The notes under the pieces are model-generated. The model had not been told where the DNA came from and ran no database searches. It was given only the letters and a program-made list of their open reading frames with translations. DNA of 64,000 nucleotides from Pararhizobium sp. IMCC3301 (GTDB lineage: Bacteria; Pseudomonadota; Alphaproteobacteria; Rhizobiales; GCA-2746425): the NCBI RefSeq assembly GCF_030758315.1, contig NZ_CP132336.1:3067001-3131000 (forward strand), read 5' to 3'. This document shows, one piece after another, positions 1 to 8,879 of the stretch. The first letter of the stretch is position 1. Each line of letters opens with the position of its first letter. A program made the translations under genes and the position numbers.

Positions 1-612
1 GCGTTGCAGGCATTGCTGCGCGCTGATCCTGTTCTCGCCCGCAAAGTCATCACAGATGACAAGGACCTCGACAATCTGCAGCGCAAGGTCGAGGATGACG
101 CAATCCGCACCATCGCCAAACGCCAGCCAATGGCATCCGATTTGCGCGAAATTATTGCATCCCTGCGCATTTCCAATGATCTGGAGCGTTGCGGAGACCT
201 GGCCAAGAATATCGCCAAACGCGCCATCGCAATCGAGGGCGTTGTTCAGCCTTCAAAACTCATTCACGGCATTGAACATATGGCGGAACTGGCCCAGGCC
301 CAGTTGACAAAAGTTCTGGATGCCTATGTCGCCAGAGATGTCGGCAAAGCGGAAATGGTGTGGCAGAACGATAGCGAAATCGATGCCATGTATACCTCGC
401 TGTTCCGCGAATTGCTGACTTACATGATGGAAGATCCGCGCAATATCTCATATTGCACCCATCTGCTGTTCTGCGCCAAAAATGTCGAGCGGATCGGCGA
501 TCACGCCACCAATATTGCAGAGACAGTCATCTATCAGGTTACCGGCGTCCAGTTGGAGGATGAGCGGCCCAAGGGTGACAACAGCGCAATCCACGTGGTG
601 GAGCAGCCATGA
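1..612 (+). CDS. phoU: PhoU, phosphate signalling regulator (5' end missing)
   Basis: C-terminal part of PhoU, the helical-bundle adaptor linking the Pst transporter to the PhoR/PhoB two-component system and keeping the Pho regulon off when phosphate is plentiful. The reading frame is open to the window edge, so the N-terminus lies upstream. About 203 codons are present of the usual 230-240. The sequence has the two-repeat helical pattern with the family segments RISNDLERCGDLAKNIAKR and NVERIGDHATNIAE, the metal-binding E/D-rich helices of PhoU. phoB follows 44 bases downstream in the same direction. Family assignment is secure. Confidence 0.95.
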   Translation, partial: ALQALLRADPVLARKVITDDKDLDNLQRKVEDDAIRTIAKRQPMASDLREIIASLRISNDLERCGDLAKNIAKRAIAIEGVVQPSKLIHGIEHMAELAQAQLTKVLDAYVARDVGKAEMVWQNDSEIDAMYTSLFRELLTYMMEDPRNISYCTHLLFCAKNVERIGDHATNIAETVIYQVTGVQLEDERPKGDNSAIHVVEQP

Positions 613-656
613 AAAAGAACCTGCCGCAACCTGCTTTTGCCTGAGGAGACCCCGCA

Positions 657-1355
657 ATGGCTGCCCCAAATATCCTTGTTGTCGAGGACGAAGAATCACT
701 CAGTCTGCTTTTGCGTTACAATCTGGAAAGCGAAGGCTACCAGGTCGACGTGTCTGAACGCGGCGATGATGCCGAACTGAAATTGCGCGAGGCAGTTCCT
801 GATCTGCTGCTTTTGGACTGGATGCTGCCGGGCCTGTCGGGCATTGAATTGTGCCGCCGCCTGCGTGCGCGTGATGAAACACGCAATCTGCCTGTTATCA
901 TGTTGACCGCACGCGGCGAGGAAACCGAGCGCATACGCGGATTGTCCACCGGGGCCGATGATTATGTGGTGAAGCCGTTTTCCGTGCCCGAACTGATGGC
1001 ACGAGTGAAAGCGATGCTGCGCCGCGCCAAGCCGGAAGTGGTCTCACGGCTGCTGCGCACGGGCGATCTGGAGATGGACCGCGAGACCCACCGCGTACAT
1101 CGCGCGACACGCGAAATCCACCTGGGCCCGACAGAATTCAAATTGCTGGAATTCTTTTTACAAAGCCCCGGCCGCGTCTTTTCGCGCGAGCAGCTTCTGG
1201 ATGGCGTCTGGGGCCATGATGTCTATGTCGATGAGCGCACCGTCGATGTCCATGTCGGCCGCTTGCGCAAAGCCATCAATAAAGGCCGCGCCAAAGACCC
1301 GATCCGAACCGTGCGCGGGGCCGGTTATTCACTGGATGATCAGTTCCGGGACTAG
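657..1355 (+). CDS. phoB: PhoB, phosphate regulon response regulator
   Basis: OmpR/PhoB-class response regulator of 232 residues that activates Pho-box promoters when phosphorylated by PhoR. The receiver domain (about 5-120) has the acidic pocket E10/D11, phosphoacceptor D54 in LLLDWMLPG, T84 and K106. The winged helix (about 135-228) ends in the usual RTVRGAGYSL segment. The ATG at 657 follows a GAGGAG ribosome site. It sits between phoU and a Pho box ahead of pstS, so its product probably controls the downstream pstSCA genes directly. No phoR is visible in the window. Confidence 0.96.
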   Translation: MAAPNILVVEDEESLSLLLRYNLESEGYQVDVSERGDDAELKLREAVPDLLLLDWMLPGLSGIELCRRLRARDETRNLPVIMLTARGEETERIRGLSTGADDYVVKPFSVPELMARVKAMLRRAKPEVVSRLLRTGDLEMDRETHRVHRATREIHLGPTEFKLLEFFLQSPGRVFSREQLLDGVWGHDVYVDERTVDVHVGRLRKAINKGRAKDPIRTVRGAGYSLDDQFRD

Positions 1356-1596
1356 AGCGCGTTCAGGCGCGGCTGATCGTTGCCAGCAAACGCCGCAACC
1401 GCAGGCAAAGAGCCGCAAAACACAAGAAGTCGGTGCCCGTTACCGACAACCGGCTGCATCAGGTCAGTCGATTTTATCACACGCGGCCTGGTGTCATAAA
1501 TCTGTAACAAAACTGTTACATCCATGACACTCGGCAGGAGTACTCGAACAGTCAGGTCGTAGACAGACGATCACTAATGAAACCCAAGGAGTTTCC
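1356..1596. other. Regulatory gap between phoB and pstS
   Basis: No coding region is seen in these 241 bases. They hold the Pho-box-like inverted repeat annotated separately and the pstS leader. I see no strong terminator after phoB. Confidence 0.6.
1491..1530 (+). promoter_or_regulatory. Pho box upstream of pstS, within an inverted repeat
   Basis: Bases 1491-1508 read GTGTCATAAATCTGTAAC, a 16/18 match to the classical PhoB box (two CTGTCAT-type heptamers 11 bases apart). The same motif recurs on the opposite strand: GTGTCAT/ATGACAC (1491-1497 and 1524-1530) and TGTAAC/GTTACA (1503-1508 and 1515-1520) form nested inverted arms. PhoB binding here would activate pstS, which starts 66 bases downstream. 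The box is visible in the sequence. A second, opposed PhoB site is an inference. Confidence 0.85.
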
Positions 1597-2634
1597 ATGT
1601 CCTATCTTAAACTCGCGACTTCTGCCCTGGCTATCACAGCGTTATCCGCGACGTCTGCCATCGCTCGCGACGAAATCCGGATTGTCGGATCGTCCACTGT
1701 GTTTCCATACACACAAGCTGTCGCCGAGCAATTCTCCAACAATACCGGCGCGCCTTCGCCGATTGTAGAATCGACCGGCACCGGCGGCGGGATGAAAATA
1801 TTCTGTGAAGGTGTTGGAGAGGCACACCCTGATATCACTGGTGCCTCCCGCGCCATGAAAGCATCCGAGTATGAATTGTGCCAGTCAAATGGCGTTACGG
1901 ATATTTCCGAAGCGCTGATCGGCTTCGACGGTTTGTCGCTTGCAATTTCGCGCAGCAATGATTTTGACTGGGATTTGACCCTTGGCGAGATTTATCTGGC
2001 GCTGGCCGCTCAGGTTCCCGTTGATGGTAAATGGGCCGATAATCCCTACAAGAAATGGTCTGAAATCAACGCCGATCTGCCGGATACAGAAATCCTCGCC
2101 TATGGCCCTCCGCCAACCTCCGGTACACGGGATGCCTTTGTCGAATTGGCAATGCATGCCGGTTGTGAAGAACTGGATTATGTTGCCAATGGTGGTTTCG
2201 ACGGTGACTGGGTTAAAGAGAACTGCTCGCGCATGCGTACTGACGGACCCTTCATCGAAGCCGGTGAAAATGACAATCTGATCGTACAGCGGCTCGAATC
2301 CGATCCCAATGCCGTCGGCATCTTCGGTTATTCATTCCTTTATGAAAACTTCGACCGGTTGAAAGGTGTCAAGATCGAAGGCGTTGAGCCGACCACCGAC
2401 AGCATTGCCGACAAATCCTATCCGGTATCGCGCCCGCTTTACTTCTACGTGAAGAACGCGCACCGCGGTGTCATCCCCAACCTCAATGAGTTCATCGAAG
2501 AATACATGTCTGAAGATGCCCTGGAATCGGGTGGTTACCTGTCCGAGCGTGGCCTGGTGACGCTGGTCGACGACCGTCGCACTGCCCTTCAGGATGCGAT
2601 TTTGAACGGCAAGCAGATGGATGCCCCTGAATAA
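1597..2634 (+). CDS. pstS: PstS, phosphate ABC transporter substrate-binding protein
   Basis: Periplasmic high-affinity phosphate-binding protein (345 residues) of the Pst transporter. The N-terminus is a signal peptide of about 22 residues. The mature part begins with IRIVGSSTVFPYT, the family's phosphate-binding motif, and carries a second ligand segment ESTGTGGGM and the hinge SGTRDAFVELA. AAGGAG lies just before ATG 1597. A Pho box lies upstream, and a hairpin-plus-T-run follows the gene before pstC. That fits the usual need for far more PstS than permease. Confidence 0.97.
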   Translation: MSYLKLATSALAITALSATSAIARDEIRIVGSSTVFPYTQAVAEQFSNNTGAPSPIVESTGTGGGMKIFCEGVGEAHPDITGASRAMKASEYELCQSNGVTDISEALIGFDGLSLAISRSNDFDWDLTLGEIYLALAAQVPVDGKWADNPYKKWSEINADLPDTEILAYGPPPTSGTRDAFVELAMHAGCEELDYVANGGFDGDWVKENCSRMRTDGPFIEAGENDNLIVQRLESDPNAVGIFGYSFLYENFDRLKGVKIEGVEPTTDSIADKSYPVSRPLYFYVKNAHRGVIPNLNEFIEEYMSEDALESGGYLSERGLVTLVDDRRTALQDAILNGKQMDAPE

Positions 2635-2657
2635 GCCAAATTTCCGGCCCTTGCGAA

Positions 2658-2692
2658 GTCTCGAGCCGGTCGCGGCTCGAGACAGTTTTTTT
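2658..2692 (+). terminator. Intra-operon terminator/attenuator between pstS and pstC
   Basis: A perfect 11-bp stem GTCTCGAGCCG/CGGCTCGAGAC (2658-2668, 2673-2683) with a GTCG loop is followed after two bases by seven Ts. This is a canonical intrinsic terminator placed 24 bases after the pstS stop and 14 before the pstC start. It probably works as a partial terminator or mRNA 3'-end stabiliser, lowering pstCA relative to pstS. Confidence 0.85.
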
Positions 2693-2706
2693 GAAAGAGT
2701 GTAGAG

Positions 2707-4083
2707 ATGACCACATTGGCATTCGCGACCCTTTTCGTCATCAGCCTGTTTGGATACTGGCTTAACCGGCGGGCCGCGCGGGCCATGCGCCGCGACGGCG
2801 CGCGACTGCACTCGCTTTCCGGATATCACGGTCTGTTTTCGTTTCTGTCGATCCTGGTGCCCGTCTTCGTCCTGACCATTGTCTGGTTGGCGCTGCAGGG
2901 CTCTGTTGTCGACAAAATTGTCATGGGCGGATTGCCAAATGGTGTGCTCAATGGTTTAGGCACGGGGCAGCGTCAGTTGGTTCTGACCGAAATCAGGTCT
3001 CTTTCCAGGGGCCAGACATTCGGCACCCCGGAAGAGTGGAAGATTACCGCAGCAGAACAGCTGAACCTGCTTCAGGCCGTTGCATCGATGATGCTGATCG
3101 CTATTGTCGCCATTGGCGGGCTGGCTCTGCTGTGGTTCGCCCGGCGCCGGGTCACAGCCACTTTCCGTGCCCGTCAGGGTGTCGAACGGATTGTTTCGGG
3201 CCTGATGATTTTCTGCTCGGTCGCCGCGATCTTCACTACGGTTGGCATTGTCGCGTCTCTTGCATTTGAGACCGTCAAATTTCTCCGGCTGGTTCCTTTG
3301 ACCGAATTTCTGTTCGGTCTGAACTGGGAGCCGCAAATTCCAATCCGAGCGGACCAGGTAGCTGCGGCCGGTGCCTTTGGCTGGATACCGGTTATCGTCG
3401 GAACCCTTGTGATCACCGCCGTAGCCCTGATTCTTGCAATCCCGATCGGTCTGTTCTCGGCCATCTATCTGAATGAATTCGCGCCATCCCGTGTGCGCTC
3501 GGTGGCAAAGCCATTTCTTGAGATTCTCGCAGGCGTGCCGACGGTTGTGTACGGCTTCTTTGCCATTCTGGTCGTTGCCCCTGCAATCCGCAGCCTGGGT
3601 GCATCGCTGGGCATTGGCGTTTCGCCAAATACGGCGCTTGCGGCGGGCAGTGTGATGGGTATCATGCTGGTTCCATTTATCTCATCCTTTGCCGATGATG
3701 CCCTGTCCGCCGTGCCGCGCTCCTTGCGTGATGGCGCTCTGGCGCTTGGTGCCACGCGTGCCGAGACCGTACTGAACGTTCTTTTTCCGGCGGCCATTCC
3801 CGGCATCGTCGGCGGTATTCTGCTTGCGGTCAGCCGGGCGATCGGCGAGACCATGATCGTGGTCATGGCTGCCGGATTGATCGCAAATCTGACCGCCAAT
3901 CCGCTCGAAAGCGTCACAACCGTTACGGTCCAGATCGTGACGTTGCTCATCGGTGACACATCCTTCGACAATCCCAAAACGCTGGCCGCCTTCGCACTTG
4001 GGATGATGCTGTTCATCGTTACCCTTATCATCAACATTCTCGCGCTTCGGATTGTCCGCAAGTACCGGGAAGCCTATGACTAG
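2707..4083 (+). CDS. pstC: PstC, phosphate ABC transporter permease
   Basis: One of the two inner-membrane permease subunits of the Pst phosphate importer (458 residues). The C-terminal half carries the ABC-importer permease domain with the EAA-type loop around LRDGALALGATRAETVLNVL, which would contact PstB. The N-terminal extension of about 200 residues has further membrane segments, a length typical of alphaproteobacterial PstC. The start at 2707 lies just after the intra-operon terminator. pstA follows 9 bases downstream, so the two are one transcript. Confidence 0.95.
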   Translation: MTTLAFATLFVISLFGYWLNRRAARAMRRDGARLHSLSGYHGLFSFLSILVPVFVLTIVWLALQGSVVDKIVMGGLPNGVLNGLGTGQRQLVLTEIRSLSRGQTFGTPEEWKITAAEQLNLLQAVASMMLIAIVAIGGLALLWFARRRVTATFRARQGVERIVSGLMIFCSVAAIFTTVGIVASLAFETVKFLRLVPLTEFLFGLNWEPQIPIRADQVAAAGAFGWIPVIVGTLVITAVALILAIPIGLFSAIYLNEFAPSRVRSVAKPFLEILAGVPTVVYGFFAILVVAPAIRSLGASLGIGVSPNTALAAGSVMGIMLVPFISSFADDALSAVPRSLRDGALALGATRAETVLNVLFPAAIPGIVGGILLAVSRAIGETMIVVMAAGLIANLTANPLESVTTVTVQIVTLLIGDTSFDNPKTLAAFALGMMLFIVTLIINILALRIVRKYREAYD

Positions 4084-4092
4084 AGCTCGTTT

Positions 4093-5394
4093 ATGACCGC
4101 CATCACTTCCCAACAGGCCAGCGTCTCGGCAGCCGGCGCAACCGAGGCCATCAGGCGCAGTCTCCCACGGCGCAAGCGCAAGCAGGTCATATTGCAAAGT
4201 CTTGGCATTGCCGCGATCAGCATTGCCTTTTTGATGCTTTTCACCCTGATCGCGTCGCTGGTATCCACCGGCCATAAGGCCTTCACGCAAACACATGTCA
4301 CTCTGGATGTTTTTATTGACCCCGAGGAAGTGCCGGCGGACCGGCTGCCGCGCGGCGGTTTTGATGATGTCCTGGCCGCCTCACTAGCCAGGTCGCTTCC
4401 TGGTGTGGCGACCGGTGACAGGGCTGCAATGCGGACAGTCGAGAAGATTTTCTCCAACGGAGCACAATTTAAATTACGCGATATGGTGGTCGCCAATCCG
4501 GACCTTATCGGCAAGACCGTTTCGCTGTCAGTCCCGGTGTCTGACCCCTATGACCAGTTGAACAAGGAGTTGATTGACCGGGACACGCCCGAGCAGTTGC
4601 GCCGGTTGAAAGATGATCAATTGGCATATTTCGACACACTCGAAAATGCCGGCATGATTTCATCTCCGATCAATACAGGTCTTATTACCAACGCGGACAG
4701 CCGCTTTCCGGAACTGGCCGGACTGAAAGGCGCTATTATCGGCTCCTTCTGGGCACTCCTGGTCTGTTTCCTGATCTCGTTCCCGTTGGGAATTGGTGCT
4801 GCCCTCTATCTCGAAGAATTTGCCCCCAAGAACCGCATCAGCGACTTTATCGAAGTGAATATCAATAATCTTGCCGCGGTTCCTTCTGTTGTTTTCGGCC
4901 TTCTGGCACTCTCCGTTTTTATCGGGTGGTTTGGAATGCCGCGGTCTGTTCCCTTCGTTGGTGGTCTGACCCTGGCTTTGATGACTATGCCGACAATCAT
5001 CATTGCAACCCGTGCGGCGTTGAAGGCGGTACCACCGTCCATCCGCGAGGCCGCCCTCGGCATCGGGGCATCCAGGCAACAGGTTGTTTTCGGCCATGTG
5101 CTTCCGCTGGCCATGCCAGGCATTCTCACCGGCACAATTATCGGGCTGGCACAGGCGCTGGGCGAAACCGCTCCCTTGTTGCTGATCGGCATGAACGCAT
5201 TCATCACCTCGGCACCATCCACACCCTTCGACAGTGCCACTGCGCTGCCGACACAAATCTTCATCTGGGCCGACAGCCCGGAACGCGGCTTTGTTAGCCG
5301 CACATCGGCGGCAATTCTGGTCCTGCTCGTTTTCCTGATCAGCATGAATGCCATTGCCATCTTCCTGCGCAAAAAACTGGAGCGCAAATGGTAA
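4093..5394 (+). CDS. pstA: PstA, phosphate ABC transporter permease
   Basis: Second permease subunit of the Pst importer, 433 residues. One N-terminal membrane segment (about 37-58) is followed by a long extracytoplasmic insertion (about 60-210) usual in Rhizobiales PstA. The transport domain follows, with an EAA loop at REAALGIGASRQQVVFGHVL. It is normally followed directly by pstB, the ATPase. Here only an 18-codon stub follows (5397-5453) and then an unrelated gene, so the ATPase must be encoded elsewhere. Confidence 0.95.
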   Translation: MTAITSQQASVSAAGATEAIRRSLPRRKRKQVILQSLGIAAISIAFLMLFTLIASLVSTGHKAFTQTHVTLDVFIDPEEVPADRLPRGGFDDVLAASLARSLPGVATGDRAAMRTVEKIFSNGAQFKLRDMVVANPDLIGKTVSLSVPVSDPYDQLNKELIDRDTPEQLRRLKDDQLAYFDTLENAGMISSPINTGLITNADSRFPELAGLKGAIIGSFWALLVCFLISFPLGIGAALYLEEFAPKNRISDFIEVNINNLAAVPSVVFGLLALSVFIGWFGMPRSVPFVGGLTLALMTMPTIIIATRAALKAVPPSIREAALGIGASRQQVVFGHVLPLAMPGILTGTIIGLAQALGETAPLLLIGMNAFITSAPSTPFDSATALPTQIFIWADSPERGFVSRTSAAILVLLVFLISMNAIAIFLRKKLERKW

Positions 5395-5396
5395 CT

Positions 5397-5453
5397 ATGA
5401 AAACCGCCCGGGGTGACGGGTTGACAGGCGACCGGGTCTGCGTTCAAGCCTGA
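5397..5453 (+). pseudogene. Possible N-terminal remnant of pstB
   Basis: An 18-codon reading frame starts two bases after the pstA stop, exactly where pstB is expected. Its last residues, LTGDRVCV, resemble the start of the ABC domain in alphaproteobacterial PstB (pattern LxGxxVxVxYG). It stops at the point where the YG would come. I infer a truncated pstB left after a deletion. The match is only about eight residues long, so chance is a real alternative. Confidence 0.3.
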
Positions 5454-5494
5454 TTGGTACGGATGGTCGCAGTTGAACTGGCGGGAAAAGCGGT

Positions 5495-6310
5495 TTGGAG
5501 TTATCTGGAATTGGCCTGGCCGGGTGCGGCCGCATGGGTCAGCCGATGTTGGCCGCATTGCGCGATGCCGGTTTTGATGCCGTCGGCTTTGATGTCCGGG
5601 CACCGCAAAGCTATGGCGAATTCGCCGCCGCCATGAGCGATGATGTGGCGCGATTTGCCGCTCATCTGAAAATCCTCATCAGTGTGGTTCGCGATATCGA
5701 GCAGACGGAAGCTCTTCTGTTTGACACTCAGGCCCTTGCGGCGGCAGCACCGGGGCTGCGCAGCATTATCATCTGCTCCACCCTCTCGCCGCGCTATCTC
5801 CAGACCCTCAAGGGCAGGCTGCCCTCGCATATCAATCTGGTCGACGCACCAATGTCAGGTGCATCTATCGCCGCGCGCGAACGGCGTCTGTCCTTCATGA
5901 TGGGCGGCGAGGAGGCGGACCTGACCGCCTTGCGGCCGCTGTTCGAAGCAATGGGAACCTCATTCCACACAATGGGTCCGTTTGCGGCCGGGATGACAGC
6001 CAAAGTTCTGAACAATTTGCTGGCGGTCTCGTCCACGGCGATGACCCGGCTGGTGCTCGATTGGGCCGATGAACTGGGACTGGATGAAAAGTCGCTGCTT
6101 GCCCTGATCGACAAAAGCTCCGGCCGGAACTGGTTCGCCAGCGGCTTTGAGGATATTGAATTTGCCCGCGACGGCCATGCGCCGGACAATACAATCGGCA
6201 TTCTGGAAAAGGACATCAGCAGCGCGCTTGACGCCGCGCCGCGAGGCGCAGACAGCGCCCTGCCGAATGCAGTCATAGAGGCCCTTCGCAAGCTCAAGCC
6301 GCGGCTGTAA
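5495..6310 (+). CDS. NAD(P)-dependent beta-hydroxyacid dehydrogenase family protein
   Basis: Member of the 3-hydroxyisobutyrate/tartronate-semialdehyde/GLYR dehydrogenase superfamily (271 residues), which oxidises beta-hydroxyacids or reduces the semialdehydes with NAD(P). The Rossmann motif GLAGCGRMG is at residues 7-15. The substrate motif DAPMSGA and the catalytic-lysine helix GMTAKVLNN are present. The family ATG is missing: the start is TTG 5495 after GGGAAAAG, and no in-frame ATG lies close upstream. The substrate cannot be inferred. It converges on the CoA-transferase genes, so it is not in their operon. Confidence 0.85.
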   Translation: MELSGIGLAGCGRMGQPMLAALRDAGFDAVGFDVRAPQSYGEFAAAMSDDVARFAAHLKILISVVRDIEQTEALLFDTQALAAAAPGLRSIIICSTLSPRYLQTLKGRLPSHINLVDAPMSGASIAARERRLSFMMGGEEADLTALRPLFEAMGTSFHTMGPFAAGMTAKVLNNLLAVSSTAMTRLVLDWADELGLDEKSLLALIDKSSGRNWFASGFEDIEFARDGHAPDNTIGILEKDISSALDAAPRGADSALPNAVIEALRKLKPRL

Positions 6311-6336
6311 ACCTGGGTGCGCCGCGACTGACGAAA

Positions 6337-6963
6337 TCAGCCGACGATTGTGGCTTCCGTCTTGTCGCGCACATCCTGTTCCGAAACTCCCGCGGCCAGT
6401 TCGACGATTTTCAGACCGCCTTCAACCACATCAAATATGCCAAAATTGGTAATGATCCGGTCAACTACAGCCTGTCCGGTGAGGGGCAGGGTGCATTCGG
6501 TCAGAAGCTTGGTTTCGCCCCTTTTATTGGTGTGATCCATGACAACAATGACACGCTTCACACCGGCAACGAGATCCATCGCCCCGCCCATGCCCTTGAC
6601 CAGCTTTCCGGGAATCATCCAATTGGCAAGGTCGCCTTTTTCGGAGACCTCCATCGCGCCCAGAATGGCCATGTCGATTTTTCCGCCCCGGATCATGCCG
6701 AAACTGTCAGCGGATGAGAAGTAGCTCGTCCTGTCCAGTTCTGTAATCGTCTGCTTGCCAGCATTGATCAGATCCGGGTCGAGTTCCGCTTCTGTCGGGA
6801 ACGGGCCCATGCCGAGCATGCCGTTCTCTGATTGCAGCGTTACATCGACGCCGTCGGGAATGTAGTTCGAAACCAGCGTGGGAATGCCGATGCCCAGATT
6901 GACATACATTCCATCTTCCAGTTCACGCGCCGCGCAGGCAGCCATTTTATTGCGATCCCACAT
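6337..6963 (-). CDS. scoB: 3-oxoacid CoA-transferase, beta subunit
   Basis: Beta subunit (208 residues) of a class I CoA-transferase, probably succinyl-CoA:3-ketoacid (acetoacetate) CoA-transferase. It carries the motif SENGMLG near residue 40, whose glutamate forms the covalent CoA thioester in this family, and the GIGIPTLV segment at the N-terminus. AAGGAGAG precedes ATG 6963. The alpha subunit lies 11 bases upstream in the same transcript. The exact acyl donor cannot be read from sequence: acetate or other short-acyl transferases are alternatives. Confidence 0.9.
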   Translation of the reverse strand: MWDRNKMAACAARELEDGMYVNLGIGIPTLVSNYIPDGVDVTLQSENGMLGMGPFPTEAELDPDLINAGKQTITELDRTSYFSSADSFGMIRGGKIDMAILGAMEVSEKGDLANWMIPGKLVKGMGGAMDLVAGVKRVIVVMDHTNKRGETKLLTECTLPLTGQAVVDRIITNFGIFDVVEGGLKIVELAAGVSEQDVRDKTEATIVG

Positions 6964-6974
6964 GGTAACTCTCC

Positions 6975-7670
6975 TTAAGCCGCACGAACGGTTTTCTGTT
7001 CAATCCGTTTTTCATGCTCGCCCGTGATCAGCCGGTGCACGAAAATGCCGGGTGTGTGAATCATGTCCGGATCAAGCGAGCCGACCGGAACAATTTCTTC
7101 CACTTCGGCAATGCAGACCTTGCCGCAGGTTGCCGCATTCGGATTGAAATTGCGCGCGGTCTTGCGATAGACCAGATTGCCCTGTTCGTCACCCTTCCAG
7201 GCTTTGACAATGGCGATATCGGCCACAATTCCGCGTTCCAGAATATAGCTCTGGCCGTCAAAATCCTTGTGTTCCTTGCCCTCGGCAATCACTGTGCCGA
7301 CACCTGTCTTGGTATAAAAGCCGGGAATGCCAGCGCCGCCGGCGCGCATCCGCTCGGCCAGTGTGCCTTGAGGGTTGAATTCAAGCTCCAGTTCGCCGGA
7401 CAGATATTGCTGCATGAAGGTGTCGTTCTCACCCACATAGGAGGAGATCATTTTCTTCACCTGCCGGGTTTGCAGCAGCAGGCCGAGACCGAAATCATCG
7501 ACGCCGGCATTGTTTGATGCCACGGTCAGGTCTTTGACGCCGGATTCGCGAATTGCCGCTATCAGCAATTCCGGAATGCCGCATAGTCCAAAGCCACCGG
7601 CTGCAATGAACATGCCGTCGAATAACAGCCCGTCCAGAGCCTCGTCTGCCGATTTGTAAACTTTCCGCAT
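6975..7670 (-). CDS. scoA: 3-oxoacid CoA-transferase, alpha subunit
   Basis: Alpha subunit (231 residues) of the same class I CoA-transferase. It has the glycine-rich CoA-binding signature [13 protein letters not shown] near residue 25 and the family segment [29 protein letters not shown] ribosome site precedes ATG 7670. Together with the beta subunit it would form a heterotetramer moving CoA from succinyl-CoA to acetoacetate in ketone-body or polyhydroxybutyrate catabolism. No thiolase or hydroxybutyrate dehydrogenase is next to it. Confidence 0.9.
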   Translation of the reverse strand: MRKVYKSADEALDGLLFDGMFIAAGGFGLCGIPELLIAAIRESGVKDLTVASNNAGVDDFGLGLLLQTRQVKKMISSYVGENDTFMQQYLSGELELEFNPQGTLAERMRAGGAGIPGFYTKTGVGTVIAEGKEHKDFDGQSYILERGIVADIAIVKAWKGDEQGNLVYRKTARNFNPNAATCGKVCIAEVEEIVPVGSLDPDMIHTPGIFVHRLITGEHEKRIEQKTVRAA

Positions 7671-8093
7671 TATCTGCTCCCAGTTGAATGCCGCACTGCA
7701 GCAAGAGATATTCGATTAGCTACACGAGAAACAGGCTTTTCGCAAAGCCTATAATTGCTTTCACTGCGGGCCAATGGCGTCCACATCGCGGCTTATATAA
7801 TCCCGCACATCCTGAAACGCTGCTTTGACATCCTGCAGCGAACGCAGCCGCCGCATGATCGCCCGGATGCAGGATTTGACCTCATCGCTCATGCTGTGTC
7901 TGCGCAACCATTTTCACCATTGAAACATGCGCGCCAGCATCCTTCAATCGTGATGTGGCCGGATCAGACCAGCACTGATTGCCGCTTGGTGTGAAGCAAC
8001 CATGACGGTCCGAAGACTGTGAAGCCGCCAGTGAAATTAACTGTAAGCGTTGTAAATTTACCAAATGCAAACAGTTTCGTGTAAGTAAAAGGC
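7671..8093. other. Intergenic gap between scoA and a membrane-protein gene
   Basis: Divergent region holding the promoters of scoA (minus) and the membrane-protein gene at 8094 (plus). Apart from the 43-residue frame noted at 7761-7892 I see no gene, tRNA or clear hairpin. The part next to 8094 is AT-rich, as expected for a promoter. Confidence 0.4.
7761..7892 (-). CDS. Possible small protein, 43 residues
   Basis: A short reading frame begins ATG 7892 and encodes a charged, helix-like peptide (MSDEVKSCIRAIMRRLRSL at its start). It lies in the 423-base gap upstream of scoA, in the same direction. The ribosome site is weak, and I recognise no family. It is listed because its composition is protein-like and nothing else explains the gap. 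It may be noise. Confidence 0.25.
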   Translation of the reverse strand: MSDEVKSCIRAIMRRLRSLQDVKAAFQDVRDYISRDVDAIGPQ

Positions 8094-8879
8094 ATGTATA
8101 TCTCATCATCTTCACCCTCGGGACTGTTGTTCGACCATGTTCGGGCGCTTCTCTCTCGTGACAGCCTGCGTTCATGGGGCAGACTGGTTACACAGTCTCC
8201 GCCGGCATTGAAGATGCTAATTGGATTGCTGCTGATCGATTCTGTGTTCATCGGAATTTTCGTCTATTACGGCATCCAGCAGGTGATCAGTGATAATCCC
8301 GCCAAGTTTCCCCAGTTCTGGAGCCTTGCGGCAGATTACAGTCTCCCGGAATTTTTCGGCTATGCGAAATTGGCCGTCATTGCTGCGCTGTTATTCATGG
8401 CATTCAAGCGCACAAGACAGTCCATATTGTGCAGCTGGTCGATCATTTTTGTTGTGCTGCTTGCCGATGATTCCCTGCGACTTCACGAATATGGCGGAGA
8501 ATGGGTCGCAGAGCACCTGGGCTTCAGCACGATTCAAAACATCAAACCTGAACATCTGGGCGAGTTGGTGATGTGGCTTGTGCTTGGTGTGATCGCCCTG
8601 TCGGTGCTGATTGTCGGCCTGCTGCGCACCCCGGTCTCCAGCATGGGCAGCAGTGGCTTCTTTCTGGTCGTGATCTTTGGTCTGGTTATCACCGGTATCG
8701 GCATCGATCTGATCTCTTCGGCGAGCTATCTTCAGGATATCGACAATGGCACGGCCGTGTCGAAGACGCTGTATGGATTTCTGCTGATTGCCGAAGATGG
8801 CGGTGAGGCGGTTTTTGTGTCTCTTGGCCTTGCCGGGGCACTGGCGGTCTGGCTGAACTCAGCACGAACGCGCAGCTAA
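8094..8879 (+). CDS. Integral membrane protein of unknown function
   Basis: A 261-residue protein with about six hydrophobic segments (near 40-62, 84-104, 110-124, 158-182, 190-212 and 236-255) separated by short polar loops. The stretch LLADDSLRLHEYGGEWVAEHL between segments has conserved-looking D, H and E residues that could bind metal or take part in catalysis, but I recognise no family. ATG 8094 follows AAAAGG. It stands alone, with gaps on both sides. Confidence 0.7.
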   Translation: MYISSSSPSGLLFDHVRALLSRDSLRSWGRLVTQSPPALKMLIGLLLIDSVFIGIFVYYGIQQVISDNPAKFPQFWSLAADYSLPEFFGYAKLAVIAALLFMAFKRTRQSILCSWSIIFVVLLADDSLRLHEYGGEWVAEHLGFSTIQNIKPEHLGELVMWLVLGVIALSVLIVGLLRTPVSSMGSSGFFLVVIFGLVITGIGIDLISSASYLQDIDNGTAVSKTLYGFLLIAEDGGEAVFVSLGLAGALAVWLNSARTRS

